DNA of 64,000 bases from Humisphaera borealis (GTDB lineage Bacteria; Planctomycetota; Phycisphaerae; Tepidisphaerales; Tepidisphaeraceae). The notes beneath the pieces are model-generated. The model worked only from the letters and a program-made list of their open reading frames with translations, was not told the origin of the DNA and ran no database searches. The stretch is taken from contig NZ_CP063458.1 of the NCBI RefSeq assembly GCF_015169395.1, positions 5,394,001 through 5,458,000 on the forward strand, in the 5' to 3' direction. Shown here one piece after another: positions 54,206 to 62,905 of this stretch (positions are counted from its first letter, which is position 1; every line of letters begins with the position of its first letter). The position numbers were made by a program, and so were the translations under genes.

Positions 54206-56158
54206 TTGAACGAGCTTTCGAACCAACTCGATTCCCTCTGGCCGCGCGTGGACGACTGCATGCTGCGCGATCGGCCACGCCTGCGATCGCGGCTGCGGGC
54301 GGTGCGGAGCGAGTCGCAGAAAAAAACGTTCGATGCCGCCCGCCTGATCGCGACGGTGCAGTCGATCGGGGAGAGGATCGAAGACTCGTCCGCGGAAGTC
54401 CTCGCCCGGCGGGCCAATCTCCCGAAACCGACTTTTCCCGAAGAACTGCCGGTCGTGCAACGCCGGGAGGACATCAAAAAGGCGATCGCCGAGAACCAGG
54501 TGGTCGTTCTTTGCGGCGAGACGGGCAGCGGCAAGACCACCCAGTTGCCCAAAATTCTGCTCGAACTGGGTCGCGGCGTTACCGGCATGATCGGCCACAC
54601 CCAGCCACGGCGGATCGCCGCCCGTTCGGTGGCGATGCGGATCGCGAGCGAACTCAAATCGCAGCTCGGGCACGCCGTCGGCTACAAGGTGCGGTTCAAC
54701 GACCAGACCCGGCGGGAAACCTACGTCAAGTTGATGACCGATGGCATCCTGCTGGCCGAAGCGCAGGCCGATCGGTTCCTGAACGCCTACGACACGATCA
54801 TCATTGACGAGGCCCACGAGCGAAGCCTGAACATCGACTTCCTGCTCGGCCTGCTCAAAACGCTGCTGCCGCGCCGGCCGGAACTGAAGCTGATCATCAC
54901 CAGTGCCACGATCGACCCACAGCGGTTCGCGACGCACTTCGGCGAGCAGGGCAAGCCGGCGCCGATCCTGGAGATCTCCGGCCGCACCTATCCAGTTGAG
55001 GTGCGCTACCGCGCGCTGGACGACGACACCGATCCCGATTCCGAAGACCTGGCCATCGAAGATGCCATCGTGCAGGCGGCGGGGGAGCTTGCCGCCGAGG
55101 GGCCCGGCGACATGCTGGTCTTCCTCGCCGGCGAACGGGAGATCCGCGAAACCGCCGAGGCGCTGCGCAAACACCACCCGGCGGAAACAGAAATCCTGCC
55201 GCTGTTCAGCCGGCTCAACGCCGACGAGCAGATGAAGGTCTTCCAGCCGCACCAGCGACGGCGGATCGTGCTGGCGACAAACGTCGCCGAGACGTCGCTC
55301 ACCGTGCCGGGCATCCGCTACGTCATCGACCCCGGCTTGGCCCGCATGAGCCGGTACAACGCGCGCACCAAGGTTCAGCGACTGCCGATCGAGCGCATCA
55401 GCCAGGCGTCGGCCGACCAGCGCAAGGGGCGGTGCGGCCGCGTCGGGCCGGGTGTCTGCGTACGGCTTTACAGCGAGGAAGACTTCGCCAGCCGGCCGGT
55501 CTACACCGATCCGGAAATCCTGCGGACGAACCTGTCGGCGGTCATCCTTCAGATGAAGGCGTTCGGCCTCGGCAACGTGCAGGACTTCCCGTTCATCGAA
55601 CCGCCGGACTACCGCGCCGTCCGCGATGGCTACGCGACATTGCACGAACTGGGCGCGATCGACGACCGGAACGAGCTCACGCAACTCGGCCATCAACTGG
55701 CGAGGCTGCCGGTCGACCCGCGCCTCGGCCGCATGGTGCTGGCGGCGATCCACGAGGACTGCCTGGAGGAAGTGCTGGTCATCGCATCGGCACTCGCGAT
55801 CCAGGACCCGCGCGAACGCCCCATGGAAAAAGCCGCCGAGGCCGACACGGCTCACGCGCCGTTCCGTGACCCGCAGTCAGATTTTCTGGGCTTCCTGCGG
55901 CTTTGGGATGCGTTCCACGACCGGCAGAAGCACCTGTCCGGCAGCAAACTTCGCAAGTGGTGCCAGGCGTCGTTCGTCAGCTACGTGCGGATGCGCGAGT
56001 GGCACGACGTGCATTCACAGTTGAAGGAAATCGTGGGGGAGTTGGGATTGCAGCAGGCCCGTCGCGCCGCGCAGCAGGTACAGGTCCGTGAGAGCCCCTC
56101 AGAGGGTTCCTATCGACGACGCAAGAGAGGTCCGCGCGTCGTGGAACGGGGTCGGTGA
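54206..56158 (+). CDS. hrpA: ATP-dependent RNA helicase HrpA, half-length
   Basis: 650 residues, against about 1300 for complete HrpA. Seen: N-terminal RDRPRLRSRLRAVRSE, DEAH-box helicase core with P-loop VVLCGETGSGKTTQLPKILL (about 100-119), TQPRRIAARSVAMRIA, IIIDEAHERSLNIDFLL, TSATIDPQRFATHF, IVLATNVAETSLTVPGIRY and QRKGRCGRVGPGVCVRLYSE, then the winged-helix and HA2/ratchet part (RLPVDPRLGRMVLAAIHEDC; KWCQASFVSYVRMREWHDVH). The reading then ends in a basic tail (YRRRKRGPRVVERGR); the entire C-terminal half (DUF3418 region) is missing, with a repeat at 56220 after it. The motor part should still bind ATP and RNA. Start TTG 54206; ATG codons occur later. Confidence 0.92.
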   Translation: MNELSNQLDSLWPRVDDCMLRDRPRLRSRLRAVRSESQKKTFDAARLIATVQSIGERIEDSSAEVLARRANLPKPTFPEELPVVQRREDIKKAIAENQVVVLCGETGSGKTTQLPKILLELGRGVTGMIGHTQPRRIAARSVAMRIASELKSQLGHAVGYKVRFNDQTRRETYVKLMTDGILLAEAQADRFLNAYDTIIIDEAHERSLNIDFLLGLLKTLLPRRPELKLIITSATIDPQRFATHFGEQGKPAPILEISGRTYPVEVRYRALDDDTDPDSEDLAIEDAIVQAAGELAAEGPGDMLVFLAGEREIRETAEALRKHHPAETEILPLFSRLNADEQMKVFQPHQRRRIVLATNVAETSLTVPGIRYVIDPGLARMSRYNARTKVQRLPIERISQASADQRKGRCGRVGPGVCVRLYSEEDFASRPVYTDPEILRTNLSAVILQMKAFGLGNVQDFPFIEPPDYRAVRDGYATLHELGAIDDRNELTQLGHQLARLPVDPRLGRMVLAAIHEDCLEEVLVIASALAIQDPRERPMEKAAEADTAHAPFRDPQSDFLGFLRLWDAFHDRQKHLSGSKLRKWCQASFVSYVRMREWHDVHSQLKEIVGELGLQQARRAAQQVQVRESPSEGSYRRRKRGPRVVERGR

Positions 56159-56219
56159 AGAGGACCGGGGAACGAATCGGATCGCGACGCGGCCGGGTCT
56201 CAACAGAAAAACAGAGGGA

Positions 56220-56342
56220 GCCACAGAGACACTGAGACACAGAGGGCATTTCGACGGATGCGCTTCATTGCGGGAAGGCGGGATGAATTCATCGAAGCGC
56301 GTCGGAGGCTGTCGGCCCTCTGTGCCTCCGTGTCTCTGTGGC
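56220..56342. repeat. CACAGAGAC-word palindrome after hrpA
   Basis: GCCACAGAGACACTGAGACA (56220) and its complement ending CTCTGTGGC (56342) form 27-base arms with two mismatches. The spacing of about 69 bases between them contains other imperfect pairs. Confidence 0.88.
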
Positions 56343-56589
56343 ATTCTGTAATGCTCGCAGAGAATCTCGTTAGCGGGGCAAAGCCGTGGGATATCAACAA
56401 GGGCATGAAGAAGCCCAACCTCACTGACGCTTTCTTCGCGTTCTCTTCGTGCCTTCGAGCCTTCGTGTTCTCTTCGTTTCGGCAACTGGGCTAGGATTCT
56501 TAAAACGCCGCGAGCCGGTTGCGACGCGTTGGCAACGCATCGTTCCGGCTCGCGATCTCCCTGTGATTCGTGGTCGTGTCTCTAAGCGA

Positions 56590-56865
56590 TCAGACTTCGC
56601 CTTCGCTGTCCTGCGTCTCTTCGAGCATCTTGCGCAGGTAGCCGTTCTCCCGGCGGGTCGCTTCCAGGTCGAACACCAGATACTTGATGCTCAGCCGGAG
56701 GTAATCGAGGCTCTCCTGCAGGCTGCTCACCTGCTGGCGCAGCCGTTCATGACGTTCGCGCGTGTCGGTGGCGACCTTCTGCAGCTTCTGCCGCTCGGCC
56801 ACGGGCAACGTGCTGATCTCCGTCATGAGTTCCGCCAGCTTGGTTTGAAAATCGTTTTCCGACAT
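56590..56865 (-). CDS. Small coiled-coil protein, unknown function
   Basis: 91 residues from ATG 56865 (MSENDFQTKLAELMTEISTL). The heptads run without interruption through VATDTRERHERLRQQVSSLQ, ESLDYLRLSIKYLVFDLEAT and RRENGYLRKMLEETQDSEGE. The whole protein is therefore one coiled coil of about 12 turns with a short acidic end. Similar small coiled-coil proteins are widespread in Planctomycetota; their role is unknown (possibly a transcription or partition accessory). It stands alone in about 1.3 kb of mostly non-coding DNA. Confidence 0.7.
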   Translation of the reverse strand: MSENDFQTKLAELMTEISTLPVAERQKLQKVATDTRERHERLRQQVSSLQESLDYLRLSIKYLVFDLEATRRENGYLRKMLEETQDSEGEV

Positions 56866-57472
56866 GGGCGATCGTGCTCCTGCATGCACGGCGACGCACA
56901 GGCGGGTCAGGCCTGAACTTGCGTTGCCGGCGGACTTCCTAGATCAAACGGCGTTCCACATCCGTGTGCCGATGGCGATCCTTCCCCTCGTTTCCAGCCG
57001 CGAGCCCTTATGCTTTCGCGAGTTACGTGCTCGCAGTCGATCCTGCTTCCGCCCGGCAACCGAAGTCGTCTGCACCAGGGCCGGTTATGCCGAATGTGGC
57101 CTGCGGGCATCGTTCCCCGAAGCCCAAAGCGTTCGACGTTGCCGGATGACCACCGCGTTGCGGCAAGGAAACAGGATTCTCGGACGTAGCCGGCGGTTCT
57201 TTGCCGCCTCGCGTCCGTCCACAACCTCTGACCGGCTTCGGGGCGACGTTGCGTTAAGGCAACACCGTGCGAACTGCCGGCCACTCGCGACGGACGGCAC
57301 CTTAGCGGTTCGTCAAGCGCGGCCACAACGACGACTCACGACGCGATCGGTAAAAAGTTTGGACCGCGCGTCAATTCGCGTAAGATGCTCGGGTTCTTTG
57401 GATTCCGGCGGATGAATGGCCGGCGGATTTGGGTGATTTCCTTAAGTGACGTCGGCGAAGCGGGTGATCGAG
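56866..57472. other. Intergenic stretch with one promoter candidate
   Basis: About 600 bases without a recognised gene; no domain, RNA or repeat was found apart from the promoter at 57359-57386. Confidence 0.5.
57359..57386 (+). promoter_or_regulatory. Promoter of the frameshifted gene
   Basis: TTGGAC (57359-57364), 16-base spacer, TAAGAT (57381-57386), 87 bases before ATG 57473. Confidence 0.35.
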
Positions 57473-58665
57473 ATGAGCAATAGCAACGACGATTTGGCCA
57501 GGGCACTGGCGGGCTTGAGCAGCGGCGAACACCACGAGCCCGAGGAGCACGAGCACTACGAAGACCATGGCCATTACGAAGGCCACCACGAACCCGATGC
57601 GGTTCATCATGAGCAGTCGGCGTACGCGCCTGAACCCGCGCCCCCTGCACCAGTTGCGCCGGTCGCACCCGTAGCGCCCCGGCAGGCGCCGCCCACTGCC
57701 CCACGACAGACGGCTGCCCCGAGGCAGGCCGCCGCCCCTGCGGCGCAACGGCCTGCGACAGGCGGTGCGCCGCGCCGGCCGCTCCTCGCGCCGCCGCCCC
57801 GAAAGCCGCCATCCCTGGTGCTCGTCCCGCGTCGGCGCTCCAGCAGGCGCGGCCGGCAGCGCCCGGCACGCGCCCCGCGGCCCCTGCACAGCAGCGTCCT
57901 GCCGCCCCCGGCGCACCTGCCGCTGGCGCGCCCGCGCTTCCGGCCGCACCGCGAGCAGCGGTTCCCGGGGCGCCGGTCCGTCCCGCCGCCCCGGCGGGGC
58001 AGGCACAGCGTCCGGTCCGTCCGGTGACGCCGGGCAATGTCCCGCCGATGGCGCCGCAGCGGCCGGGACAGCCACCGGCGACCGCCGCGGCCCGGCCCGC
58101 CACACCCGCGCAGGACGCACCGTTCGCGATCAATCGCCCGGCCGCGCCGCCGGTCTCGCGTCCGGCTACGCCTCATGCCGAGATGCCGCCAGCCAATGAA
58201 GAGCCTGCCGGACCGGTGGAAGGGGTTGCCGTTCACCTGGACGGCGCGACAGCCGGCTACCAGGGAACCGATCAGGCGGCCTCAGGACTTGAATCTGTCG
58301 TGGCGGACGACGCCGACGAAGTGAATGTGCCCCCGGCCCCGATCGAATACCTCGGCCATACCCATCATGTGCAGCCGACGAACGGCCCGGCGTTCGTGCC
58401 CAAGTATCAGGCGATGAGCTACAAGCAGACGCTCATCCCCATCCTGCTGACCACGGGCCTGTGCCTGGCGGCGCTGGGGGCCTGCCGCTTCGTTCTGCCG
58501 CGCGACACCCCGCTGGGGAATCTTCCCATCTTCATTCCGATCATTCTGTTTGTCGCCGCGGCCGCGGCGTTGGCGTTCGGCGTGCTGTCGATGCTGCAGG
58601 TGAAGAACGCGCTCGACCAGCAGGCACTGGCCAAGGCGGCCGCCGCTCAGGCCGCCGGGGGATGA
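57473..58665 (+). pseudogene. Proline/alanine-rich membrane protein with an apparent frameshift
   Basis: ATG 57473 follows GGGTGATC. The first frame encodes a cytoplasmic N-terminus (SNSNDDLARALAGLSSGEHH, then His/Glu-rich) and a Pro/Ala region up to about 57775 (PRQTAAPRQAAAPAAQRPAT). From about 57780 the Pro/Ala composition continues in the next frame (positions equal to 1 modulo 3), not in the first, and runs unbroken to 58665: PVRPVTPGNVPPMAPQRPGQ..., MSYKQTLIPILLTTGLCLAA, then a second membrane helix FIPIILFVAAAAALAFGVLS and the tail LDQQALAKAAAAQAAGG. The loss of frame lies in a run of GC repeats near 57765-57785 (a -1 shift). Either a sequencing/assembly slip, a real null mutation, or slippage; the second frame has no start of its own. 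Confidence 0.7.
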
Positions 58666-58748
58666 GCTTTAAGCCAGAGATGTGCGTGTTCTGAGCATGT
58701 AACTGGCCGTCTGGATGGGACGGGTAATCGATGGCGTGGCGAACCCCC

Positions 58749-58819
58749 GTAGGGTCCGCCTTGGCGGACGCGGTGGGTTGGCGCGATCGCGTGCTCGCGT
58801 CCGCCAAGGCGGACCCTAC
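58749..58819. repeat. GTAGGGTCC palindrome, copy 3
   Basis: Perfect 23-base arms 58749-58771 and 58797-58819 with a 25-base loop, same arm sequence as the copy at 48677. It lies between the frameshifted gene and the end of the STAS gene. Confidence 0.93.
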
Positions 58820-58841
58820 GAACCGAATCCCGCACAGTCCG

Positions 58842-59228
58842 TCAGGCCTTTTCGGAATCCCCAACCAGTGCCGCCGGCATCGGACGACCGGCGCTCTCGA
58901 GAGCCTCTGCGAGGCTGCCCCGTACTTCGAAGAGCCCGTCGAGCTTGGCGCGGTGGAAGGCGTCCATCACCTTCGCTGGGGCACCGAACTCGAACATCCG
59001 ACCGTCCCTCCGCCTGATCGTATTGCGCAGATTCACAAACAACGCCATCCCGAGACTGGAAACAAATGTCACCTCGCGCATGTCCAGGATAATCACGCTG
59101 GGCCGGGTGACGGTGATCTTCGTGAACTCGTAGTCCAGGTTGGAGACGGCCAGACCCACTTCGCCACCGAGCTTGACCACCACCAGGCCATTGTCTTCCA
59201 CGACTTCAATCTTCAACGGCGTATTCAT
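58842..59228 (-). CDS. STAS-domain protein (anti-anti-sigma type)
   Basis: 128 residues from ATG 59228, with AGGAG six bases upstream. STAS fold: KIEVVEDNGLVVVKLGGEVG, VIILDMREVTFVSSLGMALF and FEFGAPAKVMDAFHRAKLDG. The phosphorylation site region of classical anti-anti-sigma factors reads D-S-S-G; here it is FVSSLGMA, so a Ser is present. Such proteins bind and release anti-sigma kinases; none is encoded in this window, so partners must be elsewhere. The C-terminus is a short tail (ALVGDSEKA). It is the only gene between two non-coding stretches. Confidence 0.85.
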   Translation of the reverse strand: MNTPLKIEVVEDNGLVVVKLGGEVGLAVSNLDYEFTKITVTRPSVIILDMREVTFVSSLGMALFVNLRNTIRRRDGRMFEFGAPAKVMDAFHRAKLDGLFEVRGSLAEALESAGRPMPAALVGDSEKA

Positions 59229-59478
59229 ACTGACTCCTGAACTAACGTCGGGCATCGCTTCCAGGACGGAAGCCCCGTATGTTTGCAGCAGATTGTCATT
59301 GGAACAATATGCCTAATCAATCCTTAAGATGCGGATTGTCGGACTCGACGATGCCGCGCCGGTCGCGATGTCTGCCCTGTTGAAGTAACTCGCCGATAGA
59401 AGCGATGACAACGCGTGAGAATTGACCCGGGAATGGGCCGCCGACTGGCTCGTCCTCGGCACCCAGCCCATCGGAAAC

Positions 59479-60108
59479 ATGAGCTTCAGTTACCCCGTCA
59501 TGCTCGACCTGACGCAACGCCATGTCGCCGTTTTCGGCGGTGGGGCGGTTGCTGTGCGAAAAGTGCGGGCGCTGCGTCACGCCGGGGTCGCATCGATCGT
59601 CGTCGTATCCCCGGATTTCCACCCCGACCTGCCCGCCGAAGTCCGCCGGCTTACAGACATCTATCGCCCCAGCCATCTGGAAGGCATCGATCTGGCGCTG
59701 GCGGTGACAAACTCCACTGCCGTCAACGACCAGATCGTCCGTGACTGCCTCGATCGGCGCATCTGGGTGAACCGGGCCGATACCTCGGCCGATCTTCCCG
59801 GCGACTTTGTGACGCCCGCCCAACTTCAGAAAGGGCCGGTCATCGTCACCGTATCGGCCGGCAGCGCGTCGCTGACGGCGTCGATCCGTGACGGGCTGGC
59901 TGACCGATGGGACGATCGGTGGACGGTACTGGCCGAGACGATGCAGAAACTACGGCCGCTGGTCGTCGCGTCGGCACACCTGCCGCCGGAGCGAAGATCC
60001 GAAATCCTGCGACGGCTGGCGGGCGACGAAGCGCTGGAGCGGCTGACCCGCGACGGGGTCGAGGGGTTCAAGACTTGGGCCCGCGAACTGATCGGTGCCG
60101 TGAGCTGA
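59479..60108 (+). CDS. Precorrin-2 dehydrogenase / sirohydrochlorin ferrochelatase (CysG N-terminal type)
   Basis: 209 residues from ATG 59479 (MSFSYPVMLDLTQRHVAVFG), which fits the start of the family; TTG 59422 in frame is a weaker option. NAD-binding loop HVAVFGGGAVAVRKVRALRH, HAGVASIVVVSPDFHPDLPA, LALAVTNSTAVNDQIVRDCL, and NRADTSADLPGDFVTPAQLQ are those of Met8p/CysG-B. It oxidises precorrin-2 to sirohydrochlorin and inserts Fe(II), giving sirohaem for nitrite and sulfite reductases. The methylase domain (CysG-A) is not fused and not adjacent. Convergent with the TonB gene. Confidence 0.92.
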   Translation: MSFSYPVMLDLTQRHVAVFGGGAVAVRKVRALRHAGVASIVVVSPDFHPDLPAEVRRLTDIYRPSHLEGIDLALAVTNSTAVNDQIVRDCLDRRIWVNRADTSADLPGDFVTPAQLQKGPVIVTVSAGSASLTASIRDGLADRWDDRWTVLAETMQKLRPLVVASAHLPPERRSEILRRLAGDEALERLTRDGVEGFKTWARELIGAVS

Positions 60109-60161
60109 TCGGCCGCCCGCATCCGGCCAACCCGTCCACTGACTAACGCAGGTAAATCGGA

Positions 60162-61427
60162 CTAACGCAGGTTAAACCGGAACGGCACCACCAGGGTCGA
60201 TCGCACGGCGACGCCATCTTCGGTCGCCGGGCGGAACAGGTGGCCCCGCAGCGATGTAGCCGCGGCCTCGGCCAGGCGGGGGAAGCCGGCATCGGAAACC
60301 ACCTGGATTTGCCCGACAGAACCGTCGGCGAGGATCTCCACGAGCAGTTTCACTTCCCCTCTTTCGCCCCGACGACGGGACATTTCCGGGTAAACCGGAG
60401 TCGGCAGGTGGTCGCCGTCACGAACGCCGGCGGGAATGCCGGGCTTTCCGGTGGCGGCCGAACCGCCGGCGCCGGTCGCCGCGCCACCCTGGCCGTTGGC
60501 GGTGCCGTCGCCGCCGGCAGCTTGCAACGCGGTATTGGCCTGGCCGACGGCGCCGCCAGCGCCGGGCACGTCGGAAAGGGATTGAGCATTGGAAGCCATC
60601 GCCGCACCGGCCGTCGCTTCCCCCGCCACTGAAGGTGGTGGCTCCCCGGTCATCGGCCTTGCATCGGACGGCAGGTCGGACGGCGGAGCCGATGGAGCAG
60701 CGTGTTGTGCCGTTGGTTCGACCGTGGCGGGCCGGATGTCGAGCTTGCGACGGAAATCCGGCAAAGGCGACTCGACCGCCGACTCGACCGATATCCGCCG
60801 TTCCGTCGGCGGCGGCGGCAGGACGACGGACCGTGATGCAATGCCGGCGATTTCCAGAGGTATAGCGGTATCAGTCTCGGGCTGAGTTTCAGTAGCCGCC
60901 ACGGCCGCCACGGCCGGCGGGGAACTACCGACCGGAGCCTGCGTCATGGTGCGGGCCAGGCCGTCCCAGCCCGGGGGTAGATCCTGTGTACCTTCCCGGT
61001 TCTTCAACCCCACTTCCGGACTTGCGTCGCCGAATGCAAGTTCGATGACAGCCGGCCGGCTTTCCCTCACGTACCCGAGGAGCCACCACCCGCCGGCGAC
61101 AGCGGCTCCGTGGATCGCAACCGACAAAAACCACGACAATGCCGCCGAGCAGGTCAGGCGTTGAGCCCAGGTCGCGGCTCGCGGACGGGTTGCGGCGGAT
61201 TCAAATACGAATCCGACATCCTCGTCGGTCGCGCTATCGTCGTGCGCCGGCTGGTCCGATTCCTCCAAGCTCGCATCGGCGAATGAATCTGACGCACAAA
61301 TACAATCGCCGGGACCGCGAAGAGACATCTCTCCTTCGGCCCCGGCGGTGCGAAAATCGAACCGCAGGCAGGTCACGCCGCCAGGCGCCTCGATCGTGCT
61401 TAGAAACTGTTCGGTATCGCTACTCAT
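60162..61427 (-). CDS. TonB C-terminal-domain protein
   Basis: 421 residues from ATG 61427. N-terminal cytoplasmic part (about 1-90), one membrane helix (ALSWFLSVAIHGAAVAGGWW, about 93-117), a long Pro/Ala/Ser linker, and a C-terminal TonB domain: PTPVYPEMSRRRGERGEVKL, LLVEILADGSVGQIQVVSDA and FRPATEDGVAVRSTLVVPFR. The order (anchor, linker, TonB domain) is that of energy-transducing TonB, and the P-V-Y-P-x-x-A-R-like motif is seen. It lies downstream of an outer-membrane protein gene in the same direction (88 bases), so the two may share a transcript. ExbB and ExbD are absent from the window. Two direct repeats GACTAACGCAGGT overlap its 3' end. Confidence 0.88.
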   Translation of the reverse strand: MSSDTEQFLSTIEAPGGVTCLRFDFRTAGAEGEMSLRGPGDCICASDSFADASLEESDQPAHDDSATDEDVGFVFESAATRPRAATWAQRLTCSAALSWFLSVAIHGAAVAGGWWLLGYVRESRPAVIELAFGDASPEVGLKNREGTQDLPPGWDGLARTMTQAPVGSSPPAVAAVAATETQPETDTAIPLEIAGIASRSVVLPPPPTERRISVESAVESPLPDFRRKLDIRPATVEPTAQHAAPSAPPSDLPSDARPMTGEPPPSVAGEATAGAAMASNAQSLSDVPGAGGAVGQANTALQAAGGDGTANGQGGAATGAGGSAATGKPGIPAGVRDGDHLPTPVYPEMSRRRGERGEVKLLVEILADGSVGQIQVVSDAGFPRLAEAAATSLRGHLFRPATEDGVAVRSTLVVPFRFNLR

Positions 61428-61514
61428 CAATTGCCTGCCGCAGCCGAACTTAGGTGCCGCGGCGATGGTCACCGCATGCTACCCAAGCCCGAGCTGCGAC
61501 TGTGCAATTTCTGC

Positions 61515-62567
61515 TCAGAACTCCCAGCCCACGTTCAAAAAGGCGCGGAAGTCCGGCGAATCGTCTGTTACGCCCACCAGCGGCGAAAACGCGATACGCA
61601 GCGGCTCGATCGGACGCCACTGGATCGTCGGCCCGACGAACACGGTATGGCTGAAATTGCCGCGATCTTCCTTAACGTCGGCGAAAAGCCATTGCGCTTC
61701 GAGGCCCAGGGACAGGACCGAGTCGATGACGGCATACGTCACGCCGCCGGTGACCTGGTACTCGTACTCCCGTTCGCCGCCCAGCTCCATCTCGGCGACC
61801 AGATTCACGCCCCAGTGCCAGCGGGGGGTCAGCTCGTCACCCAGGAGGAGCTTGAACTCGAACTGGTCAGGGTCGGCATCCTTCTGAACCCACTCGAAGT
61901 AGAGCGTGGGATTACCCCAGATCTTGCCCCAGTCGGCGACCGCCCAGCGGACCTCGAGCTGCTGGCCGACCTTGGTCTCTTCGCCGTCGCCGCCGGAATC
62001 GGTACGCAGGTAGAAGTCGACCTGAAAGCGGTAGGGGAGGCCGATGCCGATTTCGTAAAGGGTGCGGATTTCGGTGTTTCCATCTTTCTCGATCGTCGGG
62101 CGGAGCCAGTATTCGAACTCGACGACGCCCGGCGGGCGAACGTAGACACGCGTGCCGGGGGTGAAACGACGGGCCGTCCAGCGCGGCTGACCGTAGGGGC
62201 CGATCTTGTCTTCTTCACGGAACGCGCCCAGCGCCTCGCCGGTCACGTTAACGGCCGGCATTTCGTACGACGGCATCCGGCCGGCGAAAGGGTTGCCGGG
62301 GCGGCGCGGGTCGGCCTCCTGGGTGGCGGCGACGTTGCGGGCGCGGTCGGCGGCCTTGTCACCGGGATTCATGATCGCCTGCAGGAACAGCGGACTGACC
62401 TGCTCCGCATCGTCGGATACGCCGGTCGTGTCCAGACCGAAGGGCCGAACTGCCGGGGCCTCGAGCCGGTCGTCTGGTGCGGACTGAGCAAGAGTTGACG
62501 ACGACAGCATCGCAACAGCGCACCCAAAACCGCAGGCAATCGCCCGCGAAAGAACTGAACGTGACAT
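61515..62567 (-). CDS. Outer-membrane beta-barrel-like protein
   Basis: 350 residues from ATG 62567, with GGAG about eight bases upstream. Signal peptide AIACGFGCAVAMLSSSTLAQ. The first 130 residues are a polar exported segment. Alternating strands follow, ending in VEFEYWLRPTIEKDGNTEIR, LYEIGIGLPYRFQVDFYLRT, GVNLVAEMELGGEREYEYQV, TYAVIDSVLSLGLEAQWLFA, HTVFVGPTIQWRPIEPLRIA and FRAFLNVGWEF; the last residue is Phe, which fits BAM insertion of a beta-barrel. Substrate unknown; the TonB protein next in the operon suggests a gated channel, inferred. No TonB-box was identified. Confidence 0.78.
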   Translation of the reverse strand: MSRSVLSRAIACGFGCAVAMLSSSTLAQSAPDDRLEAPAVRPFGLDTTGVSDDAEQVSPLFLQAIMNPGDKAADRARNVAATQEADPRRPGNPFAGRMPSYEMPAVNVTGEALGAFREEDKIGPYGQPRWTARRFTPGTRVYVRPPGVVEFEYWLRPTIEKDGNTEIRTLYEIGIGLPYRFQVDFYLRTDSGGDGEETKVGQQLEVRWAVADWGKIWGNPTLYFEWVQKDADPDQFEFKLLLGDELTPRWHWGVNLVAEMELGGEREYEYQVTGGVTYAVIDSVLSLGLEAQWLFADVKEDRGNFSHTVFVGPTIQWRPIEPLRIAFSPLVGVTDDSPDFRAFLNVGWEF

Positions 62568-62905
62568 AAATGACTCCTCAATTCCCTTTGCCGACCGCTT
62601 GCCCGCGCAGGGCTGAACAACGAACGGCCCGGACATCATGGGAGAATCGACGGCCGACATCGAGTGTGGGCAATAAGTGCGCGCATTACCACCCTTGCCT
62701 CCGGATAACACCGATCCGTGATCTACTGCGGTGAATGTAGGCATCCCCCTATAAGAAGCCTGGGGCGATTACTGCTTGACCGACATGGTCCGCCGTCCCA
62801 GGACCCATGCAACACACGCCAAAGAAGGTCGGTAGAGCCATATGATCGCCTCTACACGAGGCTGGCACGTCGTCTTGGCCGATTGTTCGACCTCCGAGTT
62901 GGCGC

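Noticed and set aside
54077-55855. 592-codon minus-strand open frame opposite hrpA
   Set aside because: Antisense shadow of a clear helicase; the reading also runs through the palindrome at 54077-54178.
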